A stretch of DNA of 14,842 nt from Bacteroidales bacterium (GTDB lineage Bacteria; Bacteroidota; Bacteroidia; Bacteroidales; JAADJA01). A program made the position numbers and the translations under genes. This document shows, piece by piece, positions 7,713-14,842 of this stretch (within the stretch, counting starts at the first letter, position 1; each line of letters opens with the position of its first letter). The notes beneath the pieces were generated by a model that was given only the letters and a program-made list of their open reading frames with translations, was not told the DNA's origin and made no database searches. The stretch spans positions 1 to 14,842 of the forward strand of contig JAIOTR010000027.1 in NCBI GenBank assembly GCA_021106665.1, read 5' to 3'.

Positions 7713-9569
7713 CTACAAATCAAGAAACTGCTGAAAAACTACCTGAAGATACGCTTTACCCTCCTTGAGTACTTTGTCTTCTTTTCCTGGTAGGATTTCA
7801 ATAGCAAAATAGTCATTTAATTTTCTATGATAAACAAAGTAGCCATCGTGGCTTACCCATCCTACTCCTTCGGTAGCCTCAAAATAAGCAAACTCAGGTG
7901 AATAAGGATTGAACAGGTCACGGCTCCAGTAAAACTCCGAGTTATCAAGCTCAAGCTGTTGAAGCAATGTTGCCGGTATATCATTTTGCGAGCTTATTCT
8001 GTTTATCTTTTGTCCTTTGAATTCCTCATTAACTACATCACCCATAAACAACAACGGTATCCTGCGATATTCTTTTGAAAGTACCGACCAGTTTTTATGG
8101 GAACCATGACTGTGATCGGCTACAATAATAAATAAAGTGTTGCTATACCAAGGCTGTGATCTGGCTTCTTCGAAATATTTGCAAAGACAATTATCAGTAT
8201 AGTAAACTGAATTAAGGAAGTCATTTTCAGTATCTGCAAAGTTTAAAGTTTCACTCTTTGGCTGATCATAAGGGGAATGAGAACTCAATGTAAATACAGT
8301 TGACAAGAAAGGCTCGGATTCACTTTTCAGATCAAACAATTGCTCATTTAAAATAAATTCATCATGTATACCCAGTTTGCCCCGTGGCAAATCCTTATCA
8401 AAATCATAAACCTCCTTTATCCTGTCAAATCCATTTACCATCAGGTATGATTTAATACCACCATATATCAGTTGTCCCCCAAAATAAAAAGATGTATTGT
8501 ATCCTTCTTTATTTAAAATTTTAATAAGGCTGGGTAATTTGGATATCTTATCGGGATTATGCGAAAGGGAGACAATTGGTGTGGCTGGAAATCCTCCAAA
8601 AATACTGACCATTGCCTGATCAGACCTATTTCCGGTAACATATATATTCGTAAATAAAATTCCATCTTGCTCAAGTTGTTTAAAGCATGGAGTAATTCCG
8701 GTATCCCCACTAATTGATTCTATTACATCTGCCGACCAGCTTTCAAGTATGAGCAAAACAATATTGGGCCGCTTTGTATTAAGAATATAAATCGTTGTAT
8801 CTTTTTCAACCTTATGTAAATTGTCCACAATTTCTATTGCTTCATCCTGATCTAAAAAGTTAAAAGGATTTTTTTCCCTGAATTCAAAATTATCAATGCT
8901 ACTTTTTAAAAAACTGTATCCAGAGTTAATTGCAGCTAAATTTAATATATTATGAGTAGAGAAGTAAGATTTGCTTTGATTAATAGGTATTTCCTTAAAC
9001 CCTCCACGAATGCCGAGAAATAGAACACCCGGTATAGTTATTCCAAAAATTAATGATAATAAAATGTTCCTATTATGTTTCTGTATAGGCAAATATAAAT
9101 ATTTCTTATAGAAATAAAATCCAACAGCAAACTGGAATAAAAGTAATAAAATCAATACAAAAAAGGTTTTTGTTGATGCGGAATTATATACTTCAGACGG
9201 GTTGGACAAATAGTGGAGCGCTTTATAACTTAATTTGGTTTTCCATTCTTCATAAATACCAAGTTCAGTAACAGTAATTAACAAATAAGTAAGAAGAACT
9301 ATTGCCGTATAAATATAATTGAGATAATTTATCCATTTTATTGGAAATATTGATTGAACAAGCAATATAATAAATGGTAATACAAGGATATAACTTGCAG
9401 TTGAAATATCAACCGGGAGTGCATACCAAAAAGTTGATATCAACTCATAAAAACTAACGCCTTCAATTTTAATTGATGGATAATAATAAATCAGAAATAC
9501 TAATCTGGTTAGCGCGAAGATTAAAATCCAAAAAACGAATTGTCTTAATAAAGATAGGCAAATGCGCAT
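7713..9569 (-). CDS. LTA synthase family membrane phosphotransferase/sulfatase-like protein
   Basis: This 618-aa protein has about five N-terminal membrane helices (near 7-28, 45-75, 82-103, 134-155 and 168-186), then a large extracytoplasmic domain of the alkaline phosphatase/sulfatase fold. Visible motifs are PNIVLLILESWS with metal-binding Glu276, VTGNRSDQA at 311-319 around the nucleophile position, TLSSHSPY with His431, and VADHSHGS with Asp485-His486. This is the architecture of lipoteichoic acid synthase (LtaS) and glucan phosphoglycerol transferase (MdoB/OpgB). In a Gram-negative bacterium it more likely moves phosphoglycerol or phosphoethanolamine to envelope glycans or lipids than makes LTA. 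The nucleophile appears to be Ser316 rather than Thr. Its ATG lies 11 bases after the potassium-channel stop on the same strand, so the two are probably cotranscribed. It converges with tatA, with 49 bases between. Confidence 0.87.
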   Translation of the reverse strand: MRICLSLLRQFVFWILIFALTRLVFLIYYYPSIKIEGVSFYELISTFWYALPVDISTASYILVLPFIILLVQSIFPIKWINYLNYIYTAIVLLTYLLITVTELGIYEEWKTKLSYKALHYLSNPSEVYNSASTKTFFVLILLLLFQFAVGFYFYKKYLYLPIQKHNRNILLSLIFGITIPGVLFLGIRGGFKEIPINQSKSYFSTHNILNLAAINSGYSFLKSSIDNFEFREKNPFNFLDQDEAIEIVDNLHKVEKDTTIYILNTKRPNIVLLILESWSADVIESISGDTGITPCFKQLEQDGILFTNIYVTGNRSDQAMVSIFGGFPATPIVSLSHNPDKISKLPSLIKILNKEGYNTSFYFGGQLIYGGIKSYLMVNGFDRIKEVYDFDKDLPRGKLGIHDEFILNEQLFDLKSESEPFLSTVFTLSSHSPYDQPKSETLNFADTENDFLNSVYYTDNCLCKYFEEARSQPWYSNTLFIIVADHSHGSHKNWSVLSKEYRRIPLLFMGDVVNEEFKGQKINRISSQNDIPATLLQQLELDNSEFYWSRDLFNPYSPEFAYFEATEGVGWVSHDGYFVYHRKLNDYFAIEILPGKEDKVLKEGKAYLQVVFQQFLDL

Positions 9570-9580
9570 TGTCCGACTAC

Positions 9581-10594
9581 TTATTCCTTGTCAAGTAAAG
9601 TTGTTCGCATGCTTTCAATCTGCTCAGGTGTTCCAAGAACAAAAAGCTTTGACCCCGGGATTACTTTTGTTTCTGGTTTCGGATTCAGAATATACCTGCC
9701 ATCCGGAGTTTTAAATCCGATAATATTCGCCCCTGTAAGCTTTCTAATAGCAAATTCACCAATGGTTTTGATTTCTGAAGCAGATGATACTTCGGGACAC
9801 TCAAATTGTTCCAGGGTTGTCGGATCCTCACCATGCACAGATACATGGTCCAAAAACTCAATTATATCTGGGGTGGTCACCAGGTTAGCCATGTGAGCCC
9901 CTCCTACCCTCTCAGGCATCACTACATTATTAACCCCAGCCATCCTGAGTTTTTTTTCAGAACTTTCACTTGCAGCCCGGCTAATAATTTCAAGATTAGC
10001 ATTTAATGCACGTGCCGTCAGGACAACATATAAATTATCAGCATCAACAGGAAGCGTTGATATCAAAGCTTTCGCTGTCCCGATATTTGCTTTTAACAAT
10101 ACTTCATCTTGTGTGGCATCTCCCTCAACAAATCCGGCAGTTTTTTCCATATTTTTCATTACCTCATCATGATTCTGGTCAATGACCACATACTGAAGAT
10201 TATGAGCTTTCAGCTCTTTTGCAACCTGTTGGCCGTTTCTGCCAAAGCCACATATAACAACATGATTTCGCATTTTTTTTATATATTTAGTTCCATAACC
10301 ACTAAGAAGTAATTTCAACTGACCTTCAAAAAAATGAGTTGAAATAGTTGTAAGTGCATAAGCATAAGTAGTAAAACTAATTATGATTAGAAACATGGTG
10401 AAAACTTTCCCTTCCGGGCTTAATCTATGAATCTCCCCAAAACCTACCGTCGAAACCGTTATAACGGTCATGTACAAAGCATTCAGAAAACCATCCTCCT
10501 CAATAAGCATGTAACCCGTTACTCCAAGCACGATAATGAAGAACAGCATCGCTACTCCAATCAGTATTTTTGTCCGGCTCGAAAATCTTTCCAT
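9581..10594 (-). CDS. Two-TM potassium channel with RCK (TrkA-N/TrkA-C) domain
   Basis: This 337-aa inner-membrane channel resembles Kch/MthK. The first helix (about 9-30) is followed by a pore loop with the selectivity filter TVGFGE at residues 49-54 (the common form is TVGYGD) and a second helix at about 63-85. The cytoplasmic RCK N-domain (from about 110) carries the Rossmann motif GFGRNG at 116-121 and an acidic Asp139 at the end of strand two, as for NAD or another nucleotide. A TrkA-C-like domain fills about 265-333. I start at ATG 10594 (MERFSSRTKILIG). The in-frame ATG at 10639 would add 15 residues, and a candidate -7 box lies between the two. It probably controls potassium flux in response to a cytoplasmic ligand. 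The LTA-synthase-like gene follows after 11 bases. Confidence 0.93.
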   Translation of the reverse strand: MERFSSRTKILIGVAMLFFIIVLGVTGYMLIEEDGFLNALYMTVITVSTVGFGEIHRLSPEGKVFTMFLIIISFTTYAYALTTISTHFFEGQLKLLLSGYGTKYIKKMRNHVVICGFGRNGQQVAKELKAHNLQYVVIDQNHDEVMKNMEKTAGFVEGDATQDEVLLKANIGTAKALISTLPVDADNLYVVLTARALNANLEIISRAASESSEKKLRMAGVNNVVMPERVGGAHMANLVTTPDIIEFLDHVSVHGEDPTTLEQFECPEVSSASEIKTIGEFAIRKLTGANIIGFKTPDGRYILNPKPETKVIPGSKLFVLGTPEQIESMRTTLLDKE

Positions 10595-10613
10595 CAATTG
10601 AAATTTAATGGAA

Positions 10614-10621
10614 CAAAGATA
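10614..10621 (-). promoter_or_regulatory. Candidate -7 promoter box of the potassium channel gene
   Basis: Read on the minus strand the bases are TATCTTTG, an exact fit to TAnnTTTG, 19 bases before the chosen ATG. A TTTG lies upstream (plus positions 10637-10640) but only 15 bases away, shorter than the usual spacing of about 19-20. The box sits downstream of the alternative ATG at 10639, which argues for the start at 10594. Confidence 0.5.
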
Positions 10622-10706
10622 CGAAAATGGGAAGTACAAATAAGGTATTTTATTTATCTACTGAGCAAAAAATGCTTTACAAAATAACTAAGGCATTGTT
10701 ACGAAA

Positions 10707-11981
10707 TTACCTGGCACTTTTAAATATTTCGTTCCCAATTCCGCAATTCAGGCATTTTCTTTTGTTGCAATAATGTTTCTTTAATTGAAGAAGCGCTTGG
10801 GTATTGAAGGAAGTACGAATGCTCATCCCCATATCCCCCCATTTCCTGATAATTGCATTTGTTTCCCCTGGTATTGTATCAAGAAACTTTAATGACCTGT
10901 CGATAAAAGACTGATTATTGTGAGTCCTGCCATATACAAACAAAAAAGGTGTAACTGTATTTATAATAACCAGATTAATAGCATTCATTCCCATTCTTTT
11001 ATCACGTTTTACAGCTTTCTTATCAAAAACATAATGTGCCTTCCAATATTCCGATTCTGAAACCTCAAACATTCGTATTAATTCTTTGAACTTTTCAGTT
11101 TCTATAATTTTAGAAAATAAAAGAGATGAATTATATATTAAATCAGCTAACTGCGCTATCCGAATGGTTGGGAAATTTGAAGGGCGTAACCGCATGAACC
11201 GCCATAAATGAGTATCAATTGATTTTAAATTGTACTTCTTACTTAAAAATGAATATTCTTTAAATAGTTGACTCGGATAATCATCTTTATACTTTTGATT
11301 CAATAAACCGGATTGCCCGAACAATAATGATTCGAGCTGAAATTTATTATCCTTGTGCTTTAAAAGAAATTTTAAAGGTAATGATTTTGCTAACAATTCA
11401 AATGGTAATGAATTGACATTAAACCCAAAGTTCCTGGCAAGAAACTCATAAAATGTTTGCTCCCAGTCGTTGCCATTATATATTAGCTGTTTCTCAATCT
11501 CAATGGCTTTGGCTTCCAATCGCTCAATCATTATCCTGTCCAACCAGTTGTTGATCGCAAACCTGTTAACTGTATCCAACATTTTCTCACAGGGTATCCA
11601 GTTTCTATTTGTCATAAAATCACTATATTGTGCATATAATGAGTGATTAAATCTATCCTTTAATTCAAATGCTGGAATCTCCTCTTTATTAATTCTATAT
11701 ATCTTTTGATCCTGATGATGAACAACATGTAAAATAATATTTTCATAAGCCATATCCTTATGGTGCTTATGCAAATACCAGTCTGATGATTTTACATGTA
11801 TTTCAACATTTCCCGCCCATAATGTATCCCCTATTTTAATTTTTGCATTAAAAAAATCAGGACCAGAATCGAAATTATGTATTCCGGGATCAATGATGGT
11901 ACAATCTTCTCCATTTGTTAATGTCAGGTTTTGTGAAAACTGCTTGTATTTCCATATGTAATGCAGAAACTCTTCGGTCAC
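10707..11981 (-). CDS. DUF2851 family protein of unknown function
   Basis: This 424-aa soluble protein, with no signal peptide or membrane segment, is recognised from its N-terminus (MTEEFLHYIWKYKQF, then HNFDSGPDFFNAKIKIGDTLWAGNVEIHVKSSDW in two adjoining blocks). This is the hallmark of DUF2851, common in Bacteroidota and without an established function. The start is GTG: it gives the conserved N-terminus exactly, and an in-frame stop lies two codons upstream. The block with Pro41-Asp42, Glu60, His62 and Lys64 is spaced like a PD-(D/E)XK nuclease core, which is my inference. Cysteines at 131 (WIPCE) and 405, 410 and 413 (CNKRKCLNC) could bind a metal. It lies upstream of the channel gene on the same strand, with a 112-base gap holding a candidate promoter, and is divergent from the kinase gene. 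Confidence 0.9.
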   Translation of the reverse strand: MTEEFLHYIWKYKQFSQNLTLTNGEDCTIIDPGIHNFDSGPDFFNAKIKIGDTLWAGNVEIHVKSSDWYLHKHHKDMAYENIILHVVHHQDQKIYRINKEEIPAFELKDRFNHSLYAQYSDFMTNRNWIPCEKMLDTVNRFAINNWLDRIMIERLEAKAIEIEKQLIYNGNDWEQTFYEFLARNFGFNVNSLPFELLAKSLPLKFLLKHKDNKFQLESLLFGQSGLLNQKYKDDYPSQLFKEYSFLSKKYNLKSIDTHLWRFMRLRPSNFPTIRIAQLADLIYNSSLLFSKIIETEKFKELIRMFEVSESEYWKAHYVFDKKAVKRDKRMGMNAINLVIINTVTPFLFVYGRTHNNQSFIDRSLKFLDTIPGETNAIIRKWGDMGMSIRTSFNTQALLQLKKHYCNKRKCLNCGIGNEIFKSAR

Positions 11982-12152
11982 GGTTTTTTATTTGTTATAA
12001 AATTACTATTTTTGATTCAATAATACAAAAATCAATATTTTGGAATATCATTTTTACAATCTGTATCTTTATTTTAATTGGTTCAAATCATCCATTTGAA
12101 AGTCCAAACTTGCATTTTGAAAGGTATATTATTTTCGTGACCAGGTGATTAT

Positions 12153-12160
12153 TATATTTG
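12153..12160 (+). promoter_or_regulatory. Candidate -7 promoter box of the histidine kinase/LytTR operon
   Basis: TATATTTG matches the Bacteroidota -7 consensus TAnnTTTG. It lies 41 bases before the TTG start at 12202, so a transcript would begin near 12167 with a leader of about 35 bases. The -33 region (around 12129-12136) has only TTTTCG, so the upstream element is poor. The box is in the 220-base divergent gap with the DUF2851 gene. No matching box is seen for that gene on the other strand. Confidence 0.5.
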
Positions 12161-12201
12161 CATAAAATAAATTGTACCTCACTATAAAAAATATATAGAT
12201 T

Positions 12202-14139
12202 TTGGAAACAAGAATCACAATAAGCCTTGTAGTTCTATTTTTGCTGTTATCGCTGTTTATCAGTGCAAAGGATACAAGCAAAGTTGATAGTCTCAAAAAC
12301 GTTTTATCTAAAGATATTTACGATACTGCCAGGTTAAATACAATGGCACGACTGGCTTTTGCTTATAACAGGATTAAAGAGGTTTCGGAAGCAGAGAAAG
12401 TCGTACATGATGCATTTATGTATGCTAAGAAGAATAGCTTACAGATATCGTATCAATTACATTGGGCAAATGCAGAAGTTTTACATTACAAAAAAGATAT
12501 TTCAGGCGCTTTAGATGAAATGAACATAGTGGCAGAGAAGTTATATGAATCAGAAAATCTAAAGGAACTTGGCCTTGCCAATAATTTTCGTGCATGGAAT
12601 TTATTGTACGATGGGAAGTTTATCGAATGCATTGAGGCCTATACAAAAAACATTGAATTTGCCAAAGAAAATAAATTAATAGGTATTCTGCCCAGTGCCT
12701 ATAATGGACTTGCATATGTTTACAAAAACATTGACAATACCGAAGAAAGACGAAAGAGCCTTATTATGATGGCAGATGCTTCACTGAAAGAAAAAAATAT
12801 TAAATATACTTCGGAAGCCTATTTTTTGTTGGGTGATATTGGTATGGAAAAAGATAGCAATTTCACTTATGCCATCAAGCAATACAATGAATCCCTTAAA
12901 CTAAAAAAAGAAATGAAGGATACTATTGGCATCTCATTTCTTTTATTGAGAATCGGATGGAACCACTATCTCAACAATGAACTGGAAACAGCGCTTGACT
13001 ATTTTCTCCATTCGCTTGAATACAGCATCCCTATCAATCGGTTAACGAGTATTACCAATGCCTATGGGAATATTGGCACAATTTACAGGGATAAAAAGGA
13101 ATATAAAAAGGCGATTAAATATTATAAAGAAAGTATCAATTACTCCATGGAAGCTAAAGATTGGTATAACCTGTCGTGGTTGTATAAAGATATCAGCGGT
13201 ATGTTTGTTGACCTTGATGATTACCCTAAAGCTTATGATAACTTTGTACTGCATAAGCAATATAGTGACTCGCTGGAAATGATTAAATATAGCAAAGGAT
13301 TGTCTGATGCCCGTACAAGTTATGAAACCGAAAAACAAAAACAGGAATTGGAATTGCTTTCTTTAAAACTGAAACAGCATAAGTATTATATGTATGGATC
13401 AATTGGACTGGTTGTGCTGGTTATACTGCTTGGGATCTTATTTATTCGTCAAAATCGTCTGAATTCTAAAAGGAAAATAACAGAGATGAACCACAAAATT
13501 TCTGAAATAACACAGAAGAATTTACGGCAACAAATGAACCCTCATTTTATTTTCAATACTTTGAATTCTATTCAGTATTATATGTACCAGCACGACAAAA
13601 TTTCAACCAATAACTACCTCACAAAATTTTCGAGCCTGATGCGCAAAACACTTGAAAACTCGCAGCATACTGCCATTCCAATTAAAGACGAAATAGATGC
13701 CCTCGAACTATATCTTCAGCTTGAATTAATCCGGTTTAAAGAAAAATTCGATTATGAAATAAACATTGATGAAGAAATCGATACCCTTCTCTACAAAATA
13801 CCTACGATGCTTATTCAACCTTATGTTGAAAATTCCATTTGTCATGGATTAATTAATAAAGATGAAAAAGGAAAACTAACAATAGACTTAAATTTAAAAG
13901 ATGAAAGCATTGCCTGCTCAATTGAAGATAATGGTATTGGAAGGGAAGCAGCTTTGGAAATCAAAAAGCAAAAAAACGGAAATCACAATTCATTGGGAAC
14001 AAAAATCACTGAATCGAGACTTAATCTTGTAAATGCTTTATATGGCAAAAATATGAAGGTAGATTACATGGATTTAAAAGATAAAGATGGAAATCCTAAC
14101 GGAACCAAAGTCGTGATTCATATACCAATAATGACATAA
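12202..14139 (+). CDS. TPR-containing sensor histidine kinase, LytS/YehU type
   Basis: This 645-aa sensor has a signal peptide at 1-22 (ISLVVLFLLLSLFISAKD) and helical TPR-like repeats from about 40 to 370, for example AYGNIGTIYRDKKEYKKAIKYYKES near 287-311. A coiled segment at about 375-393 is followed by one membrane helix at about 398-416. The cytoplasmic kinase region begins with LRQQMNPHFIFNTLNSIQ, with phosphoacceptor His448 in the family-typical NPHFIFN motif. The ATPase domain follows, with Asn544 in QPYVENSICHGL, and DNGIG at 576-580. The TPRs should therefore lie in the periplasm. The start is TTG: an in-frame TAG lies two codons upstream, and the next ATG (codon 48) would remove the signal peptide. 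Its partner, the LytTR regulator, begins 29 bases after the stop. The stimulus is unknown. Confidence 0.93.
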   Translation: METRITISLVVLFLLLSLFISAKDTSKVDSLKNVLSKDIYDTARLNTMARLAFAYNRIKEVSEAEKVVHDAFMYAKKNSLQISYQLHWANAEVLHYKKDISGALDEMNIVAEKLYESENLKELGLANNFRAWNLLYDGKFIECIEAYTKNIEFAKENKLIGILPSAYNGLAYVYKNIDNTEERRKSLIMMADASLKEKNIKYTSEAYFLLGDIGMEKDSNFTYAIKQYNESLKLKKEMKDTIGISFLLLRIGWNHYLNNELETALDYFLHSLEYSIPINRLTSITNAYGNIGTIYRDKKEYKKAIKYYKESINYSMEAKDWYNLSWLYKDISGMFVDLDDYPKAYDNFVLHKQYSDSLEMIKYSKGLSDARTSYETEKQKQELELLSLKLKQHKYYMYGSIGLVVLVILLGILFIRQNRLNSKRKITEMNHKISEITQKNLRQQMNPHFIFNTLNSIQYYMYQHDKISTNNYLTKFSSLMRKTLENSQHTAIPIKDEIDALELYLQLELIRFKEKFDYEINIDEEIDTLLYKIPTMLIQPYVENSICHGLINKDEKGKLTIDLNLKDESIACSIEDNGIGREAALEIKKQKNGNHNSLGTKITESRLNLVNALYGKNMKVDYMDLKDKDGNPNGTKVVIHIPIMT

Positions 14140-14168
14140 AGGATTAATAGTTACAGACAACTAAAAAC

Positions 14169-14842
14169 ATGGCGCTTAAAACTATAATAGTCGATGATGA
14201 ACTGGATGCGGTTAACTTTATTCGTTCTATCATTGAAGAATATTGCCCAAAACTGGAGGTGGTAGGAACCGGTCATTCAGCCAAAGAAGGTTCGAAGTTA
14301 ATCATCAATAAAACTCCGGATCTGGTTTTCCTTGATGTAGAAATGCCGCATGGCAGTGGATTTGACTTACTTGCCAACTTTCCTGATAAATCATTTGATG
14401 TAATATTTATTACTGCTTTTAACCATTATGCTATCCAGGCAATCAAATTCAGCGCGGTTGATTATATCCTGAAACCGATCAATATAAACGAATTTATTAC
14501 AGCTGTTGACAAAGTTTTAGATAATAAGGCATCGAATGATCATCGCAATGCCAATTTCAAAACTCTCCTTGAGAACGTCAGGTCAACCCTGCCAAGCAAA
14601 CTGGCCATTCCGACATCAGATGGCATGGAATACTTGAACACTAAAGAGATCATCCGGGTAGAGGCTGACCGCAGCTATTCATGGTTCTATTTAAAGGACA
14701 ACAGGAAACTTCTTGTTTCGCGAAACCTGAAAGAGTACCAGGAATTGTTAACCGACCGCAACTTTTTTCGTACCCACAATTCCCATCTCATCAACCTTGA
14801 ACATGTTAAAAAATACATCCGTAGTGAAGGTGGTGCTATTGA
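14169..14842 (+). CDS. LytTR-family response regulator (3' end cut by window)
   Basis: The frame opens at ATG 14169 and stays open to the window edge: 224 whole codons, with little more expected beyond. Residues 1-120 are a receiver domain: acidic pocket VDDE at 8-11, phosphorylated Asp56 in VFLDVEMP, Thr82 in FITAF, and Lys102 in YILKPI. From about residue 142 a LytTR DNA-binding domain follows, with the typical stretches IIRVEADRSYSWFYL and FFRTHNSHLINLEHVKKYI. LytTR proteins bind direct repeats upstream of target promoters. The gene follows the LytS-type kinase by 29 bases on the same strand, so the two form a cognate two-component system. No Shine-Dalgarno is evident, as elsewhere in the window. 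Targets cannot be inferred here. Confidence 0.95.
   Translation, partial: MALKTIIVDDELDAVNFIRSIIEEYCPKLEVVGTGHSAKEGSKLIINKTPDLVFLDVEMPHGSGFDLLANFPDKSFDVIFITAFNHYAIQAIKFSAVDYILKPININEFITAVDKVLDNKASNDHRNANFKTLLENVRSTLPSKLAIPTSDGMEYLNTKEIIRVEADRSYSWFYLKDNRKLLVSRNLKEYQELLTDRNFFRTHNSHLINLEHVKKYIRSEGGAI

Noticed and set aside
10427..10687. Plus-strand open frame of 86 codons across the channel gene start
   Set aside because: It overlaps the conserved pore region on the other strand, and its translation is basic and unstructured with no family resemblance.
1..14842. Search for tRNA, CRISPR repeats, insertion sequences, riboswitches and phage or defence genes
   Set aside because: No cloverleaf, spaced direct repeats, transposase or recombinase motif was seen; every large frame is assigned to a housekeeping or regulatory family.

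Overview
The window looks like ordinary chromosome of a Bacteroidota bacterium, probably a Bacteroidales/Marinilabiliales-type lineage. Evidence: AT-rich DNA, a fused SecD-SecF protein, a DUF2851 protein (a family I know essentially from Bacteroidota), a TPR-LytS/LytTR sensor pair, few Shine-Dalgarno sites, and TAnnTTTG promoter boxes in front of several genes. I see no insertion sequence, CRISPR array, tRNA or rRNA gene. No intergenic gap exceeds about 260 bases.

Layout. (1) Positions 1-1368, plus strand: the 3' end of grpE and complete dnaJ, a chaperone operon. (2) 1575-3816, plus: an ABC-2 type (NatAB-like) transporter, with ATPase and permease overlapping by 8 bases. (3) 4074-7253, plus: fused secDF with its own candidate promoter and a strong intrinsic terminator. 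(4) 7325-7663, plus: a TatA-family translocase subunit whose candidate -7 box starts on the last base of the secDF terminator's T run. (5) 7713-11981, minus, convergent with tatA: in transcription order a DUF2851 protein, a two-TM potassium channel with an RCK domain, and a membrane-anchored LTA-synthase/sulfatase-family phosphotransferase. The last two are 11 bases apart and probably coupled. (6) 12202-14842, plus, divergent from the DUF2851 gene: a TPR-containing LytS-type histidine kinase and a LytTR response regulator cut by the window end.

Functionally, the first half concerns protein folding and export (GrpE/DnaJ, SecDF, TatA) plus an export-type ABC transporter. The second half concerns the cell envelope and ion homeostasis, followed by a two-component system whose targets are not visible. 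Four start codons were reassigned or are non-ATG: the permease (2488), tatA (7325), the channel (10594), the DUF2851 gene (GTG) and the kinase (TTG) were each placed from family N-termini, signal peptides, upstream stops or promoter position.

I found no clearly novel multi-gene system. The best leads are the DUF2851 protein, which has a nuclease-like motif layout and a conserved-looking Cys set; the compact secDF terminator/tatA promoter junction; and a Ser in place of the expected Thr nucleophile in the LTA-synthase-like enzyme.
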